From CAZKUR01 sp964556005 (GTDB lineage Bacteria; Bacteroidota; Ignavibacteria; Ignavibacteriales; Ignavibacteriaceae), in NCBI GenBank assembly GCA_964556005.1, contig CAZKUR010000048.1, forward strand, positions 1 to 30,759: DNA of 30,759 nt, read 5' to 3'. The notes beneath the pieces are model-generated. The model did not search any database. It had not been told where the DNA came from and saw only the letters and a program-made list of their open reading frames with translations. Numbering within the stretch: position 1 is the stretch's first letter; the number at the start of each line of letters is the position of its first letter. Below are positions 17,121-25,044 of this stretch, piece after piece. The position numbers were made by a program, and so were the translations under genes.

Positions 17121-19166
17121 TTACTTCACCACTGTCCCATTTTTTACAAAATTACTAACTGTTAAAACTTCCAATTGTTTATTTTCATTTTCAACAGCTA
17201 AAATCATACCCTGTGAATCGAGTCCCATAAGTTTTGCAGGCTGTAAATTAGCAACGACAACAACTTTTTTGCCGATTAAATTTTCCGGTGTATAACTTTT
17301 TGCAATGCCTGCTATCACCTGCCTTTCTCCATCATTCAGCTTTATTTTGAGCTTCAAAAGCTTTTCACTTTTTTCAACTTTGTAAGCCTCGACTATTTCC
17401 GCAACTCTTAATTGAATTTTACCGAATTCATCAATTGATATTAAATTATCGACTTTTTTTATCTCAGGCTGCGCGCCGTTTTCATTTAATTTATCCATCT
17501 GTTTTTCAATAACTTCATCTTCTATTTTGGGAAATAAAATTTCGCCTTTATTTAATTTATGACCGGGTTTAAGATTTTCATTTCCGCATTCATTCCAATT
17601 CGTTTTTTCTTTATTTAACATTTTAAATATTTTTTCAGAAGTAAAAGGGATTACCGGTGAAAATAATTCCGCTAATGTATAAATGGTATTCAAACAAATA
17701 TTTATGGTGGTGGAACATCTTTCTTTATCTTCTTTAATTGACTTCCACGGTTCGGAATCATTAAAGTATTTATTGCCGGCTCTTGCAAGATTCATCGCTT
17801 CGAGTACACCGTCCTTAATTTTATAGTTTTCAAATAACGATGCAATCTTTTGCGGATATTCCGAAACAAGCTTTATCATTTCTTTATCGATGTCCAAAAG
17901 CTTTTTCCTTTCCGGAACTAGGCCGTCGAAATTTTTATGAGCAAATGTAAACGTACGATTAATAAAATTTCCAAGTATATCTGCCAGTTCACTATTATTC
18001 CTTGCCTGAAATTCTTTCCAATAAAAATCAGTATCTCTTGTTTCAGGCAGATTTGCAGCCAAGGTATATCTTAACGGGTCAGCAGGAAAAATGTTTAGAA
18101 AATCAATTACATCGATTCCCCAGTTCCTGCTTTTGGAGAATTTTTTCCCCTCGAAATTTAAAAACTCATTTGCCGGTACATTTTCCGGAAGGACATATTT
18201 TTTCTTTTCGCCGTCGTTCCAGGCCATTAAAATTGCAGGAAATATAATCGTATGAAATACAATATTATCTTTGCCGATGAAGGCAATGTATCTTGTGTTT
18301 TCATCCTGCCAGTATTCTTTCCAGAGATCTTTCTTACCCAATTTTTCCGATAATTCTTTTGCAGCGGATATGTAGCCTAAAACCGCTTCGAACCAAACAT
18401 AAATTACTTTATTATTAAAATCTTTTAGAGGAACAGAAACTCCCCAATCCAGATCGCGCGTTATTGCGCGGTCCTGAAGCCCATCTTTAAACCAACTCCA
18501 GCATTGATTAATAACGTTGCTTTTCCAGCCGAATTTTTCGTCCGAAGCAGTAACATATTCTTCAAGTCTTTTTTGATATTCGCCTAACGGAAAATACCAA
18601 TGAGAAGTTTCTTTTAAAACAGGGGTTTCGCCAGTAATTTTACTTTTGGGGTTAATCAATTCCGTAGGTTCATAGTTTGCGCTGCAATTTTCACATTCGT
18701 CGCTTCTTGCCTCTTCATATCCGCAATTAGGGCATGTTCCTTCAACATAACGATCCGGTAAAAACATATTTGCTTTGGGATCAAAAAACTGCAAGGATTT
18801 TTTTTCTTTTAACAAACTGCGGTTGTAAAATTCAAGAAAAAATTCTTTTGCTGTTTCATGGTGAACCGGCAGGGTAGTCCTTGAATAAATATCGAAATCC
18901 ATCCCGAATTTTTTAAAGGCCTCTTTATTTATATTATGAAATCTGTCTACTATTACCTGGGGTTTTGTTTTTTCTTTATCGGCTGTAATAGTAATGGGAA
19001 CACCATGCTCATCCGAACCGCATATATAAATAATGTCTTCGCCTTTTAACCTATTATACCTTACAAAGATATCAGCCGGTAAATAGGCACCGCTTAAATG
19101 TCCAAGATGAATAGGGCCGTTTGCATAAGGTAAAGCCGAGGTAACCAGAATTTTCTTTTTTGCCAA
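17121..19166 (-). CDS. metG: Methionyl-tRNA synthetase
   Basis: Charges tRNA-Met in the cytoplasm. The 681-residue enzyme has the class I HLGH motif at 20-23 (HIGH) and KFSKS at 342-346 (KMSKS). A zinc knuckle is formed by C145, C148, C158 and C161. The anticodon-binding helical domain follows, and residues about 570-681 form an EMAP-II/Trbp111-type tRNA-binding domain (VAEIVEAYKVEKSEKLLKLK, LMGLDSQGMILA) of the dimeric MetG1 type. Domain order and length are normal, with nothing missing. It starts at the ATG at 19166 without a strong ribosome site. The gene diverges from the Cys/Met PLP enzyme at 19469; both concern methionine or its precursors, but no shared control element was found between them. 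Confidence 0.97.
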   Translation of the reverse strand: MAKKKILVTSALPYANGPIHLGHLSGAYLPADIFVRYNRLKGEDIIYICGSDEHGVPITITADKEKTKPQVIVDRFHNINKEAFKKFGMDFDIYSRTTLPVHHETAKEFFLEFYNRSLLKEKKSLQFFDPKANMFLPDRYVEGTCPNCGYEEARSDECENCSANYEPTELINPKSKITGETPVLKETSHWYFPLGEYQKRLEEYVTASDEKFGWKSNVINQCWSWFKDGLQDRAITRDLDWGVSVPLKDFNNKVIYVWFEAVLGYISAAKELSEKLGKKDLWKEYWQDENTRYIAFIGKDNIVFHTIIFPAILMAWNDGEKKKYVLPENVPANEFLNFEGKKFSKSRNWGIDVIDFLNIFPADPLRYTLAANLPETRDTDFYWKEFQARNNSELADILGNFINRTFTFAHKNFDGLVPERKKLLDIDKEMIKLVSEYPQKIASLFENYKIKDGVLEAMNLARAGNKYFNDSEPWKSIKEDKERCSTTINICLNTIYTLAELFSPVIPFTSEKIFKMLNKEKTNWNECGNENLKPGHKLNKGEILFPKIEDEVIEKQMDKLNENGAQPEIKKVDNLISIDEFGKIQLRVAEIVEAYKVEKSEKLLKLKIKLNDGERQVIAGIAKSYTPENLIGKKVVVVANLQPAKLMGLDSQGMILAVENENKQLEVLTVSNFVKNGTVVK

Positions 19167-19468
19167 AATCTGTCTTTCAGAAATATTTATATCAGAATAT
19201 AAATATAAATAAATTTTGAAAGTAAATTGTTATTTAAGTTATGCGCTGTAGGCTAATTTAAAATAACTATTTTAAGCTTTTAATAACCTTTTCAAATTCC
19301 TTACTTGTCAATCACGGAGTTTTAAGATTTATATAATTATAATTTCATTTACTTTCTTTAAAAAGAGACTTATTTTTACATAGTTTATTTTTAAAAACAG
19401 AGGGGATAGGGAAAAACATATTTACATACCGTTTTCACCATCCTCATCACTTAAAATGGAAGGTTAAT
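19167..19468 (+). other. Divergent intergenic region, metG / PLP enzyme
   Basis: 302 bp of AT-rich sequence between divergent genes, which must carry both promoters. I see no riboswitch-like structure and no ORF. A GGAAGG ribosome site lies just before the ATG at 19469. Confidence 0.5.
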
Positions 19469-20683
19469 ATGGAATCAATAAAAAAATTAAATGTCGAAAC
19501 CAAATGTGTGCATTCAGGTATCGGAGAATATGAATATGGTGCGGTAGTTCCGCCGATTTATCAAACTTCAACTTTTAAATTCAACTCAGTCGAAGAAGGT
19601 GCGGATTTATTTGCGGGTAAAGCCAAAGGTTATATCTATACCCGTATGCTTAATCCAACTGTTGAAGCTTTGGAAAACAGCATTGCCGAACTTGAAGAAG
19701 GTTATAAGGCATTAGGCTGCGGAAGCGGAATGGCTGCTATTCATACTTTATTCGCAAGCGTGCTTCAATCCGGGGATCATGTGATATGTTCGGAATCCGT
19801 TTATGGACCTACTACAACACTACTTAAATCAGTGATGAGCAAGTTCGGAATTAAGAGTACATTTGTAGATACAACAAGTTTAGATAATATTAAAAAAGAA
19901 ATAACACCTGAAACTAAGTTAATCTTTATAGAAACTCCCGGAAATCCTACACTCGCAATCTCGGATATTACGGCGATTGCAAAACTTGCACACGAATCCA
20001 AAGCAAAACTCGCAGTAGATAATACATTCATGAGCCCTGTTCTTCAAACTCCACTTACACTTGGAGCAGATTTTGTTGTTCATAGTTTGACAAAATTTTT
20101 GAACGGGCATGCGGATGTAGTCGGCGGCGTAATTATTGTAAAAGATGAAAATGACTATTTGCAATTCAGAAAAACACTTAACCAATTAGGAGGCGTAATC
20201 GATCCTTTTAATGCTTTTCTCGTTCATAGGGGAATTAAAACTTTAGCCCTTCGAATGAAAAAACATTGTGAAAGTGCTCAGATTATTGCCGAATATCTTG
20301 AAAATCATAAGGCAGTAAAATGGGTTCGTTACCCGGGATTGAAAAGCCATCCGCAATATCAAACAGGACAAAAACAGCATAAAGGTCCCGGCGGGATGAT
20401 TACCTTTGAACTTGAAGGCGGATTGGAAGCCGGAAAAATTTTGATGAACTCGGTAAAAATTTGTCAGCTTGCAGTTAGTCTTGGAGGCGTTGAATCATTA
20501 ATCCAGCACCCAGCAAGTATGACTCATTATTCGATGGGAAAAGAAGCAAGAGAAGCAGCAGGTATTTCAGATGGCTTAGTTAGACTTTCCGTTGGTGTCG
20601 AAAATGTTCAAGATTTGATTAACGACCTTGATTTAGCTTTAAATAAGTTGACAGCTAAAAACTTAGCTTTAACCGATAGATAG
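19469..20683 (+). CDS. Cys/Met-metabolism PLP enzyme (methionine gamma-lyase / cystathionine lyase type)
   Basis: A 404-residue fold-type I PLP enzyme of the trans-sulfuration family. The Schiff-base lysine is K209 in HSLTKFLNGHADVVGG, PLP contacts include SGMAAI (86-91) and DNTF (184-187), and Y112 in SVYG stacks on the cofactor. N-terminal TKCVHSG and YTRMLNPT are family hallmarks and supply the active-site Tyr and Arg of the neighbouring subunit. Where Pseudomonas methionine gamma-lyase has its catalytic Cys116, this protein has P114, as in many cystathionine gamma-lyases and synthases. Methionine gamma-lyase, cystathionine gamma-lyase and O-acetylhomoserine sulfhydrylase cannot be separated by eye. 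A strong ribosome site precedes the ATG. It is monocistronic with its own terminator. Confidence 0.9.
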   Translation: MESIKKLNVETKCVHSGIGEYEYGAVVPPIYQTSTFKFNSVEEGADLFAGKAKGYIYTRMLNPTVEALENSIAELEEGYKALGCGSGMAAIHTLFASVLQSGDHVICSESVYGPTTTLLKSVMSKFGIKSTFVDTTSLDNIKKEITPETKLIFIETPGNPTLAISDITAIAKLAHESKAKLAVDNTFMSPVLQTPLTLGADFVVHSLTKFLNGHADVVGGVIIVKDENDYLQFRKTLNQLGGVIDPFNAFLVHRGIKTLALRMKKHCESAQIIAEYLENHKAVKWVRYPGLKSHPQYQTGQKQHKGPGGMITFELEGGLEAGKILMNSVKICQLAVSLGGVESLIQHPASMTHYSMGKEAREAAGISDGLVRLSVGVENVQDLINDLDLALNKLTAKNLALTDR

Positions 20684-20692
20684 AATCTTTGC

Positions 20693-20724
20693 AAGTGCCA
20701 TTCTATTTAGGGATGGCACTTTTT
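20693..20724 (+). terminator. Rho-independent terminator after the PLP enzyme
   Basis: A perfect 9-bp stem, AAGTGCCAT (20693-20701) with ATGGCACTT (20713-20721), has an 11-base loop and runs into a T-stretch. It begins 9 bp after the stop codon. Confidence 0.85.
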
Positions 20725-20802
20725 CACAATTTTCCGCACCTTACCGACAAATTTCCGCTGCTCACCGATTTCTTATTTAAAATACTAATATCACTTTATA
20801 AT

Positions 20803-20830
20803 TTTGGTATGTAAAAAATAGTATACCGAA
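20803..20830. promoter_or_regulatory. Inverted repeat and -7 box before the envelope-sensing operon
   Basis: TTTGGTAT (20803-20810) and ATACCGAA (20823-20830) form an inverted repeat with one mismatch and a 12-base spacer. It overlaps TAATTTTG (20799-20806), which fits the Bacteroidota -7 pattern TAnnTTTG. No -33 box is clear. It could be an operator for the genes starting at 20870. Confidence 0.35.
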
Positions 20831-20869
20831 AAAAATCTTTACTGCATTATAAAATTGAAAGATGATATT

Positions 20870-21085
20870 ATGGAAATACTAATTTTAAAAACCGATATTA
20901 ATTCTAAAGATGAATTTATAATAGTTAAAAATAGTTTGAATCAATTATATAGCCTAAACGAATGTACAATTGATCTTGAAGACAGGGACAGGGTTTTACG
21001 TATAATCGGTGACAGGCTTAATCTTTATGATATTACTTCACAGGTAAAAACTCTTGGCTTTTTCTGTGAAGAACTTATTGATTAA
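20870..21085 (+). CDS. Small HMA-like-fold protein without metal-binding cysteines
   Basis: A 71-residue cytosolic protein. The pattern of strands and helices, with MEILILKTDI at the start, a helix, then CTIDLEDRDRVLRIIG and a second helix before TLGFFCEELI, resembles heavy-metal-associated (HMA) domains. The metal-binding CxxC after the first strand is missing (INSKDEF), so copper transfer is unlikely. The resemblance is by secondary structure and spacing only. I start at the ATG at 20870; an in-frame TTG at 20855 would add five residues. It ends 30 bp before the toastrack protein gene and is probably the first gene of that operon, which may hint at a sensory or accessory role. Confidence 0.6.
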   Translation: MEILILKTDINSKDEFIIVKNSLNQLYSLNECTIDLEDRDRVLRIIGDRLNLYDITSQVKTLGFFCEELID

Positions 21086-21115
21086 AAAATTTGGAGTATA
21101 ATTTAAGGAGCATAA

Positions 21116-21844
21116 ATGAAAAACAATCAATCCAGAAATATTTCAAGTTCAAGATTAGCGCTCGGTTTAATTTTAATTGCACTTGGAGTATTATATTTTT
21201 TAGACAATATCGATGTTATTACATTCGATTTTGGCCATGTACTTTTCTCGTGGCCGATGTTTATTACGGTAATCGGATTAATAATTCTGCTCAATTCCCG
21301 GAATAGATTTTTCGGAACATTGCTTCTATTCATCGGATTATTTTTTCTCCTTCCGAGAATATTTCCGGAGCTTCACTATAACTCAGGTATAATCTGGCCA
21401 ATACTAATCATCATCCTCGGCGTTTCAATTTTGGTGAAAAGAGGGCATCATTGGCATGACGATGCAAAAGGTTTTTTCCCCGGCAAAAAACAAATAAACC
21501 TTGATAAATTTGATGAAGCTGCCGTATTCGGAGGCGGTGAAAAGCTTATACGTTCCGATAACTTTAAAGGCGGAAATCTTCTTACAATATTCGGTGGATT
21601 GGAAATAGATCTCTCTCAATGTAAGTTGGCCGACGGAGATAACTATATCGATGTGCTGGCAATTTTCGGCGGAACTACTCTTGTAGTTCCAAAAGAATGG
21701 AATGTAAGAGTAGATATACTTCCGATATTCGGCGGATTTGGCAAAAAAGGTTACCGTATGTCTGAGGCCGAAATCGACAGGACAAGATCATTGATTATTA
21801 AAGGGACCGTAATTTTCGGAGGTGGTGAAATTAAATATGTATAA
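21116..21844 (+). CDS. LiaF-like membrane protein with toastrack domain
   Basis: A 242-residue protein with four predicted membrane helices (about 13-29, 44-59, 66-80, 91-107) of the LiaI/LiaF-like DUF5668 type. A C-terminal cytosolic domain from about 135 shows repeated FGG turns (FGGGEKLIRSDNFKGG, IFGGLEIDLS, IFGGTTLVVP, IFGGFGKKGY, IFGGGEIKYV). This ladder is the signature of the 'toastrack' beta-roll of LiaF and cell-wall-stress proteins. In Firmicutes LiaF restrains a histidine kinase of an envelope-stress system; the same order here, with a kinase 15 bp downstream, suggests a parallel role. AAGGAG is well placed before the ATG. Confidence 0.85.
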   Translation: MKNNQSRNISSSRLALGLILIALGVLYFLDNIDVITFDFGHVLFSWPMFITVIGLIILLNSRNRFFGTLLLFIGLFFLLPRIFPELHYNSGIIWPILIIILGVSILVKRGHHWHDDAKGFFPGKKQINLDKFDEAAVFGGGEKLIRSDNFKGGNLLTIFGGLEIDLSQCKLADGDNYIDVLAIFGGTTLVVPKEWNVRVDILPIFGGFGKKGYRMSEAEIDRTRSLIIKGTVIFGGGEIKYV

Positions 21845-21859
21845 TCATTCGAAAAAACA

Positions 21860-22909
21860 ATGAAAAAAAATCCGCTTTTTGAATCGGTTAGATATTTTTA
21901 CTTTTATCTTTCTTTCTGGATTGTAATTACCATTCTGTATATTCTTGTTTTATACTTCGGCACCAACATTAAACTGCCCATTATTATTTATGACGGATTA
22001 ATCTTTAATTCACTAATTTGCGGATTAGGCATAAGCTTCTGGTACTCGGTAAAATATGTTCCGCTTGAAGAAACGTCGCTAATTAAAATTTTTATTAGCC
22101 ATTTTGTCGCTGGTATTATTGCTTCTATTGTCTGGTTGGCTTTAGGTTATTCAATCCTAAATTTTGTACTCGATAATAACACTTCATATCAAACATTTTT
22201 CTACAGCTCATTACAATGGAGATTTTTAATAGGTCTTCTTTATTATTCGATGATAATTTTATTTTACTACATTTTTATAATCTCAAAAAACCTCGAGGAA
22301 AAAGCGACAAAGGAAAAGAAACTACAAAATTTGGTAATCGAAGCCGAATTGAAATCATTAAAATTCCAGATAAATCCTCATTTTATTTTTAACAGCTTAA
22401 ATTCAATGAGTGCATTAACAGACATTGAGCCGGCGCGAGCAAAAAGTATGATACTGAAGCTTGCAGATTTTTTAAGATTCTCCCTTGCAAATTCTGAAAA
22501 GCAAAAAAACCTGCTCGAGGAGGAAATAAAAAATATAAAACTCTACCTGGATATCGAAAAAATAAGATTCGGTGACAAGTTTGAATTTACCCCTGAGATT
22601 GATGATGACGTTTTACAATTGCCGCTTCCAAGCATGATTTTGCAGCCGTTATTTGAAAATACAATCAAGCATGCCGTTTATGAATCAACAGACAAAGTTT
22701 TTATTTCGTTTATTTGTAAAAAGGAAGATTATTTTCTAAAAATAATTATCGAGAATAATTTCGATCCGGGTTGCCTTTCAAAAAAAGGAACTGGAATCGG
22801 ATTGAAAAATATCAGCGACAGGTTAAAATTAATTTATAACAGGGATGATCTAATAAATATTTCTAAATACGATAGTTCATTTAAAGTTTCAATTAAAATT
22901 CCAATTTAG
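21860..22909 (+). CDS. LytS/YehU-type sensor histidine kinase
   Basis: A 349-residue membrane kinase. Four hydrophobic segments (about 13-33, 40-60, 77-103, 120-142) are joined to a short coiled linker (NLEEKATKEKKLQ). The His_kinase (PF06580) phospho-acceptor is H174 in FQINPHFIFNSLNSM, and the ATPase domain shows the N-box LQPLFENTIKHAV and G-box GTGIGLKNISDRL. There is no large extracytoplasmic sensor loop, so it probably senses within the membrane or through a partner such as the toastrack protein 15 bp upstream. Kinases of this family pair with LytTR regulators; that partner starts at 23466, separated by a repeat-filled gap. The ATG has no classical ribosome site and translation may be coupled. 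Confidence 0.93.
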   Translation: MKKNPLFESVRYFYFYLSFWIVITILYILVLYFGTNIKLPIIIYDGLIFNSLICGLGISFWYSVKYVPLEETSLIKIFISHFVAGIIASIVWLALGYSILNFVLDNNTSYQTFFYSSLQWRFLIGLLYYSMIILFYYIFIISKNLEEKATKEKKLQNLVIEAELKSLKFQINPHFIFNSLNSMSALTDIEPARAKSMILKLADFLRFSLANSEKQKNLLEEEIKNIKLYLDIEKIRFGDKFEFTPEIDDDVLQLPLPSMILQPLFENTIKHAVYESTDKVFISFICKKEDYFLKIIIENNFDPGCLSKKGTGIGLKNISDRLKLIYNRDDLINISKYDSSFKVSIKIPI

Positions 22910-23202
22910 GTAGTTCACAGAGATAGGAAGTGTACAACCTAAAATGAGGAGTTCGTTACGAACCCGAACTCACGTTGCCGCACATTAGTAGGCCGGGTGA
23001 AGTCCGATTTCATTATTCGAAATCGAGATCTCGCCAAAGGCCGATAATTTCAACCTTTAAAGAATCAGAGGTGAGATTGTCCGCCAATGACGAGACCTCG
23101 TTCTCTTTTAAGCGGGACCTCGTCTTTGACGGGCAAAGCGGGCTTCACTTGAGGACTTGTTACTAATGACGAATTCTTTTAATATTTTACCTTTTTTCTA
23201 TC

Positions 23203-23309
23203 GTCATTGCGAATGAAATGAAGCAATCTAACCTTTTATTTTTAAGAATAGAGATTGCTTCATCCCGATTCAGTATGTAAAATAGAAGTCACTCGGGATT
23301 TGCAATGAC
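23203..23309. repeat. Palindromic repeat unit with three stems
   Basis: Outer 8-bp arms GTCATTGC (23203-23210) and GCAATGAC (23302-23309) enclose two hairpins. One is a perfect 12-bp pair, ATGAAGCAATCT (23218-23229) with AGATTGCTTCAT (23252-23263). The other is 7 bp, ATCCCGA (23262-23268) with TCGGGAT (23293-23299). The GTCATTGC...GAAGCAATCT wording resembles widespread bacterial interspersed repeats. Confidence 0.8.
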
Positions 23310-23364
23310 TGTTAATATAGTGTTTCGTTTTTAAATTATTATTATCCGCTTAACATAAATAACT

Positions 23365-23415
23365 GTCATTCATTGGATAAACAAAATCGAGTTTTTTTCG
23401 ATAACTCACAATGAC
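23365..23415. repeat. Second, shorter palindromic repeat unit
   Basis: Arms GTCATT (23365-23370) and AATGAC (23410-23415) surround a hairpin ATCGA (23386-23390) / TCGAT (23398-23402) with a T-rich loop. It looks like a degenerate relative of the unit at 23203-23309, about 55 bp away, and ends about 50 bp before the response-regulator start. Confidence 0.5.
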
Positions 23416-23465
23416 GATTGAAAAGATTTTTATTATTTTAAATTAACTGAAAAAGTACGATCATC

Positions 23466-24221
23466 ATGCAAGAAAAAATTAAAGCATTAATAATCGATGA
23501 TGAAGAATTAGCCCGTAGCATCATAAAAAAATATCTCATGGATTTCCCGGATATTGAATTAACAGGCGAGTGCAGCAGCGGCTTTGAAGGGATAAAAAAA
23601 ATTCATGAAGATAAACCCGGGATAATTTTTCTCGATATTCAAATGCCAAAAATAAACGGGTTTGAAATGCTTGAATTAATTGAGGAACCTCCGGTTATAG
23701 TTTTCACTACGGCTTTCGATAATTATGCGGTAAAAGCTTTCGAAGTAAATGCAGTAGATTATCTTCTTAAACCATTTTCACAGGAAAGATTTTCAGAAGC
23801 GCTTCAAAAGGCAATCGAAAGATTTAATGAGACTAAGAGTGAAAACCAATCTATTAAAAAGCTAATAAATTATAATAATGATAATACGGAATTACTGGAC
23901 AGAATCGTAATTAAGGACGGAACTAAAATTTCAATTTTACCTATTGAAAAAATAAAATTTTTTGAAGCTAAAGATGATTACGTACTTATTTGCACCGAAA
24001 TAGGAAATTTCCTCAAGCCGCAAACAATGAAATATTTCGAAGATCATTTAAACCCCAAAGATTTTATCAGGGTTCACCGTTCGTACATAGTTGCAATATC
24101 CAATATCGACAAAATAGAATCATCCTTAAAGGATAATTATGAGGTTATCCTCCGGGATAAGACAAAAATCCCCGTCAGCAGAACCGGCTATTCAAAACTA
24201 AAAGAATATATTTCACTGTGA
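23466..24221 (+). CDS. LytTR-family response regulator
   Basis: A 251-residue DNA-binding regulator. The receiver domain (about 5-120) has the acidic pair D11/D12, phospho-acceptor D57 in IIFLDIQMP, TT at 81-82 and K102 in DYLLKPF. The LytTR DNA-binding domain runs from about 145 to 250 (RIVIKDGTKISILPIEKI, DDYV, FIRVHRSYIVAISNI). Such regulators bind paired direct repeats upstream of targets. It is the natural partner of the kinase at 21860-22909. Its stop overlaps the converging cytidylate-kinase-like gene by 9 bp. Its mRNA leader, if transcribed from the kinase, would carry the palindromic repeats, which may affect the ratio of the two proteins. Confidence 0.94.
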   Translation: MQEKIKALIIDDEELARSIIKKYLMDFPDIELTGECSSGFEGIKKIHEDKPGIIFLDIQMPKINGFEMLELIEEPPVIVFTTAFDNYAVKAFEVNAVDYLLKPFSQERFSEALQKAIERFNETKSENQSIKKLINYNNDNTELLDRIVIKDGTKISILPIEKIKFFEAKDDYVLICTEIGNFLKPQTMKYFEDHLNPKDFIRVHRSYIVAISNIDKIESSLKDNYEVILRDKTKIPVSRTGYSKLKEYISL

Positions 24222-24935
24222 TAATACTGATGAAAATTTTTGGACAACCGCATTCTGAATTAACTTGGCAGTCCCCTCATAACCCATTTTAGAAGTATTT
24301 ACTATTAAATGGTATAAAGTCGGATCATCGATATCCTGATGGAAGAACGACCAAAAATAATCTTTTCGCGCCTGGTCTTCTTTTTTAACGTAGACCATTG
24401 CTTCTTTTTCCGTCAGGTTATGAAGTTCCATCGCATGTTTTATCCTTGCATCGGCAGGAGCAATCAGACGCACGTGAAAAGCATTGCTCAGCTTAGATGC
24501 AATTGCCGAACCACCGCGTCCGACTATTATCGCATTGCCCATTCTTGCAAGCTGCAGTATTGTTTCGGTCGTTTGATGCACAATCGTCCATTGAGAAACA
24601 TTCAACCCGAGAAAGTCCGCAACAATGTTGTCGATATTTTTGTACTTATCCTCTGCCATATAGCTGCGAATTAAAGCCGGAAGGTTATGATCCTTAATTA
24701 CTTTTTCGATTAAGTTACGGTCGAAATAAGTCCATTCACCGGAAAAATTTTTATTGCTGTCCATCATATCGGTAAGTATTTCACCCACGGCGATAGCGCC
24801 TGCACCTGCCTGTCTGGAAATTGTTATGCATGGATTTGGTTTTTTACGGAATAACTTACGCTCCTGCTGCTCGGAAAGACTTAACTGCGTTTCTATATAA
24901 CGCCTGCATTTTTCATATGCCCCTACTGCCAGCAT
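24213..24935 (-). CDS. Cytidylate kinase-like family protein
   Basis: A 240-residue protein of the cytidylate-kinase-like family (PF13189). The N-terminal 35 residues are charged and helical. ITISRQAGAGAIAVGEIL (37-54) stands at the position of the P-loop and matches this family's ISRxxGxGG form rather than a classical GxxxxGK[ST], so nucleotide binding is atypical. AIIVGRGGSAI and VRLIAPADARI correspond to the core strands with an Arg-rich lid. The family's substrate is not established, so CMP kinase activity should not be assumed. GGGAGA lies 8 bases before the ATG. The gene converges on and overlaps the LytTR gene; both stop codons fall in a TCACTGTGA palindrome. Confidence 0.82.
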   Translation of the reverse strand: MLAVGAYEKCRRYIETQLSLSEQQERKLFRKKPNPCITISRQAGAGAIAVGEILTDMMDSNKNFSGEWTYFDRNLIEKVIKDHNLPALIRSYMAEDKYKNIDNIVADFLGLNVSQWTIVHQTTETILQLARMGNAIIVGRGGSAIASKLSNAFHVRLIAPADARIKHAMELHNLTEKEAMVYVKKEDQARKDYFWSFFHQDIDDPTLYHLIVNTSKMGYEGTAKLIQNAVVQKFSSVLSQ

Positions 24936-25044
24936 TTTCTCATCTCCCTTCTTATAAATTTTTAGTGAAGAGGAAAAGAATTACACCTGAAATATACATT
25001 TTAGGAAATAATTATCAAGAGGAAGGAAAGATTCTTTTTTATTC

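Larger units (their letters stand above)
22910..23465 (+). repeat. Repeat-rich gap between kinase and response regulator
   Basis: 556 bp without a convincing gene, GC-richer than its surroundings in the first 250 bp. It holds many palindromes: GAGTTCG/CGAACTC (22949-22971), CGATTTC/GAAATCG (23005-23025), CGAGATCTCG (23024-23033), ACGAGACCTCGT (23090-23101) and CGTC-TTT-GACG (23121-23131). GACCTCGT is directly repeated at 23094 and 23116. Two separate GTCATT-ended palindromic units follow. A 63-codon open frame at 22975-23166 lies wholly in this material and looks non-genic. This appears to be a nested insertion of dispersed palindromic repeats. Confidence 0.7.

Noticed and set aside
18002..18247. 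81-codon frame antisense to metG
   Set aside because: It lies wholly inside the conserved KFSKS region of metG and reflects codon bias on the opposite strand.
19167..19468. SAM riboswitch between metG and the Cys/Met enzyme
   Set aside because: The methionine context made this worth checking, but no SAM-I or SAM-II-like conserved core or stem pattern is visible, and no terminator hairpin precedes the ATG.
22975..23166. 63-codon open frame in the kinase-regulator gap
   Set aside because: It consists of palindromic repeat sequence, has no ribosome site, and its arginine/serine-rich translation shows no domain. It is more likely repeat DNA than a gene.
23203..23415. CRISPR-like repeat array
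   Set aside because: The repeats are palindromic and irregular in spacing and sequence, with no regular spacer units and no cas genes in the window.
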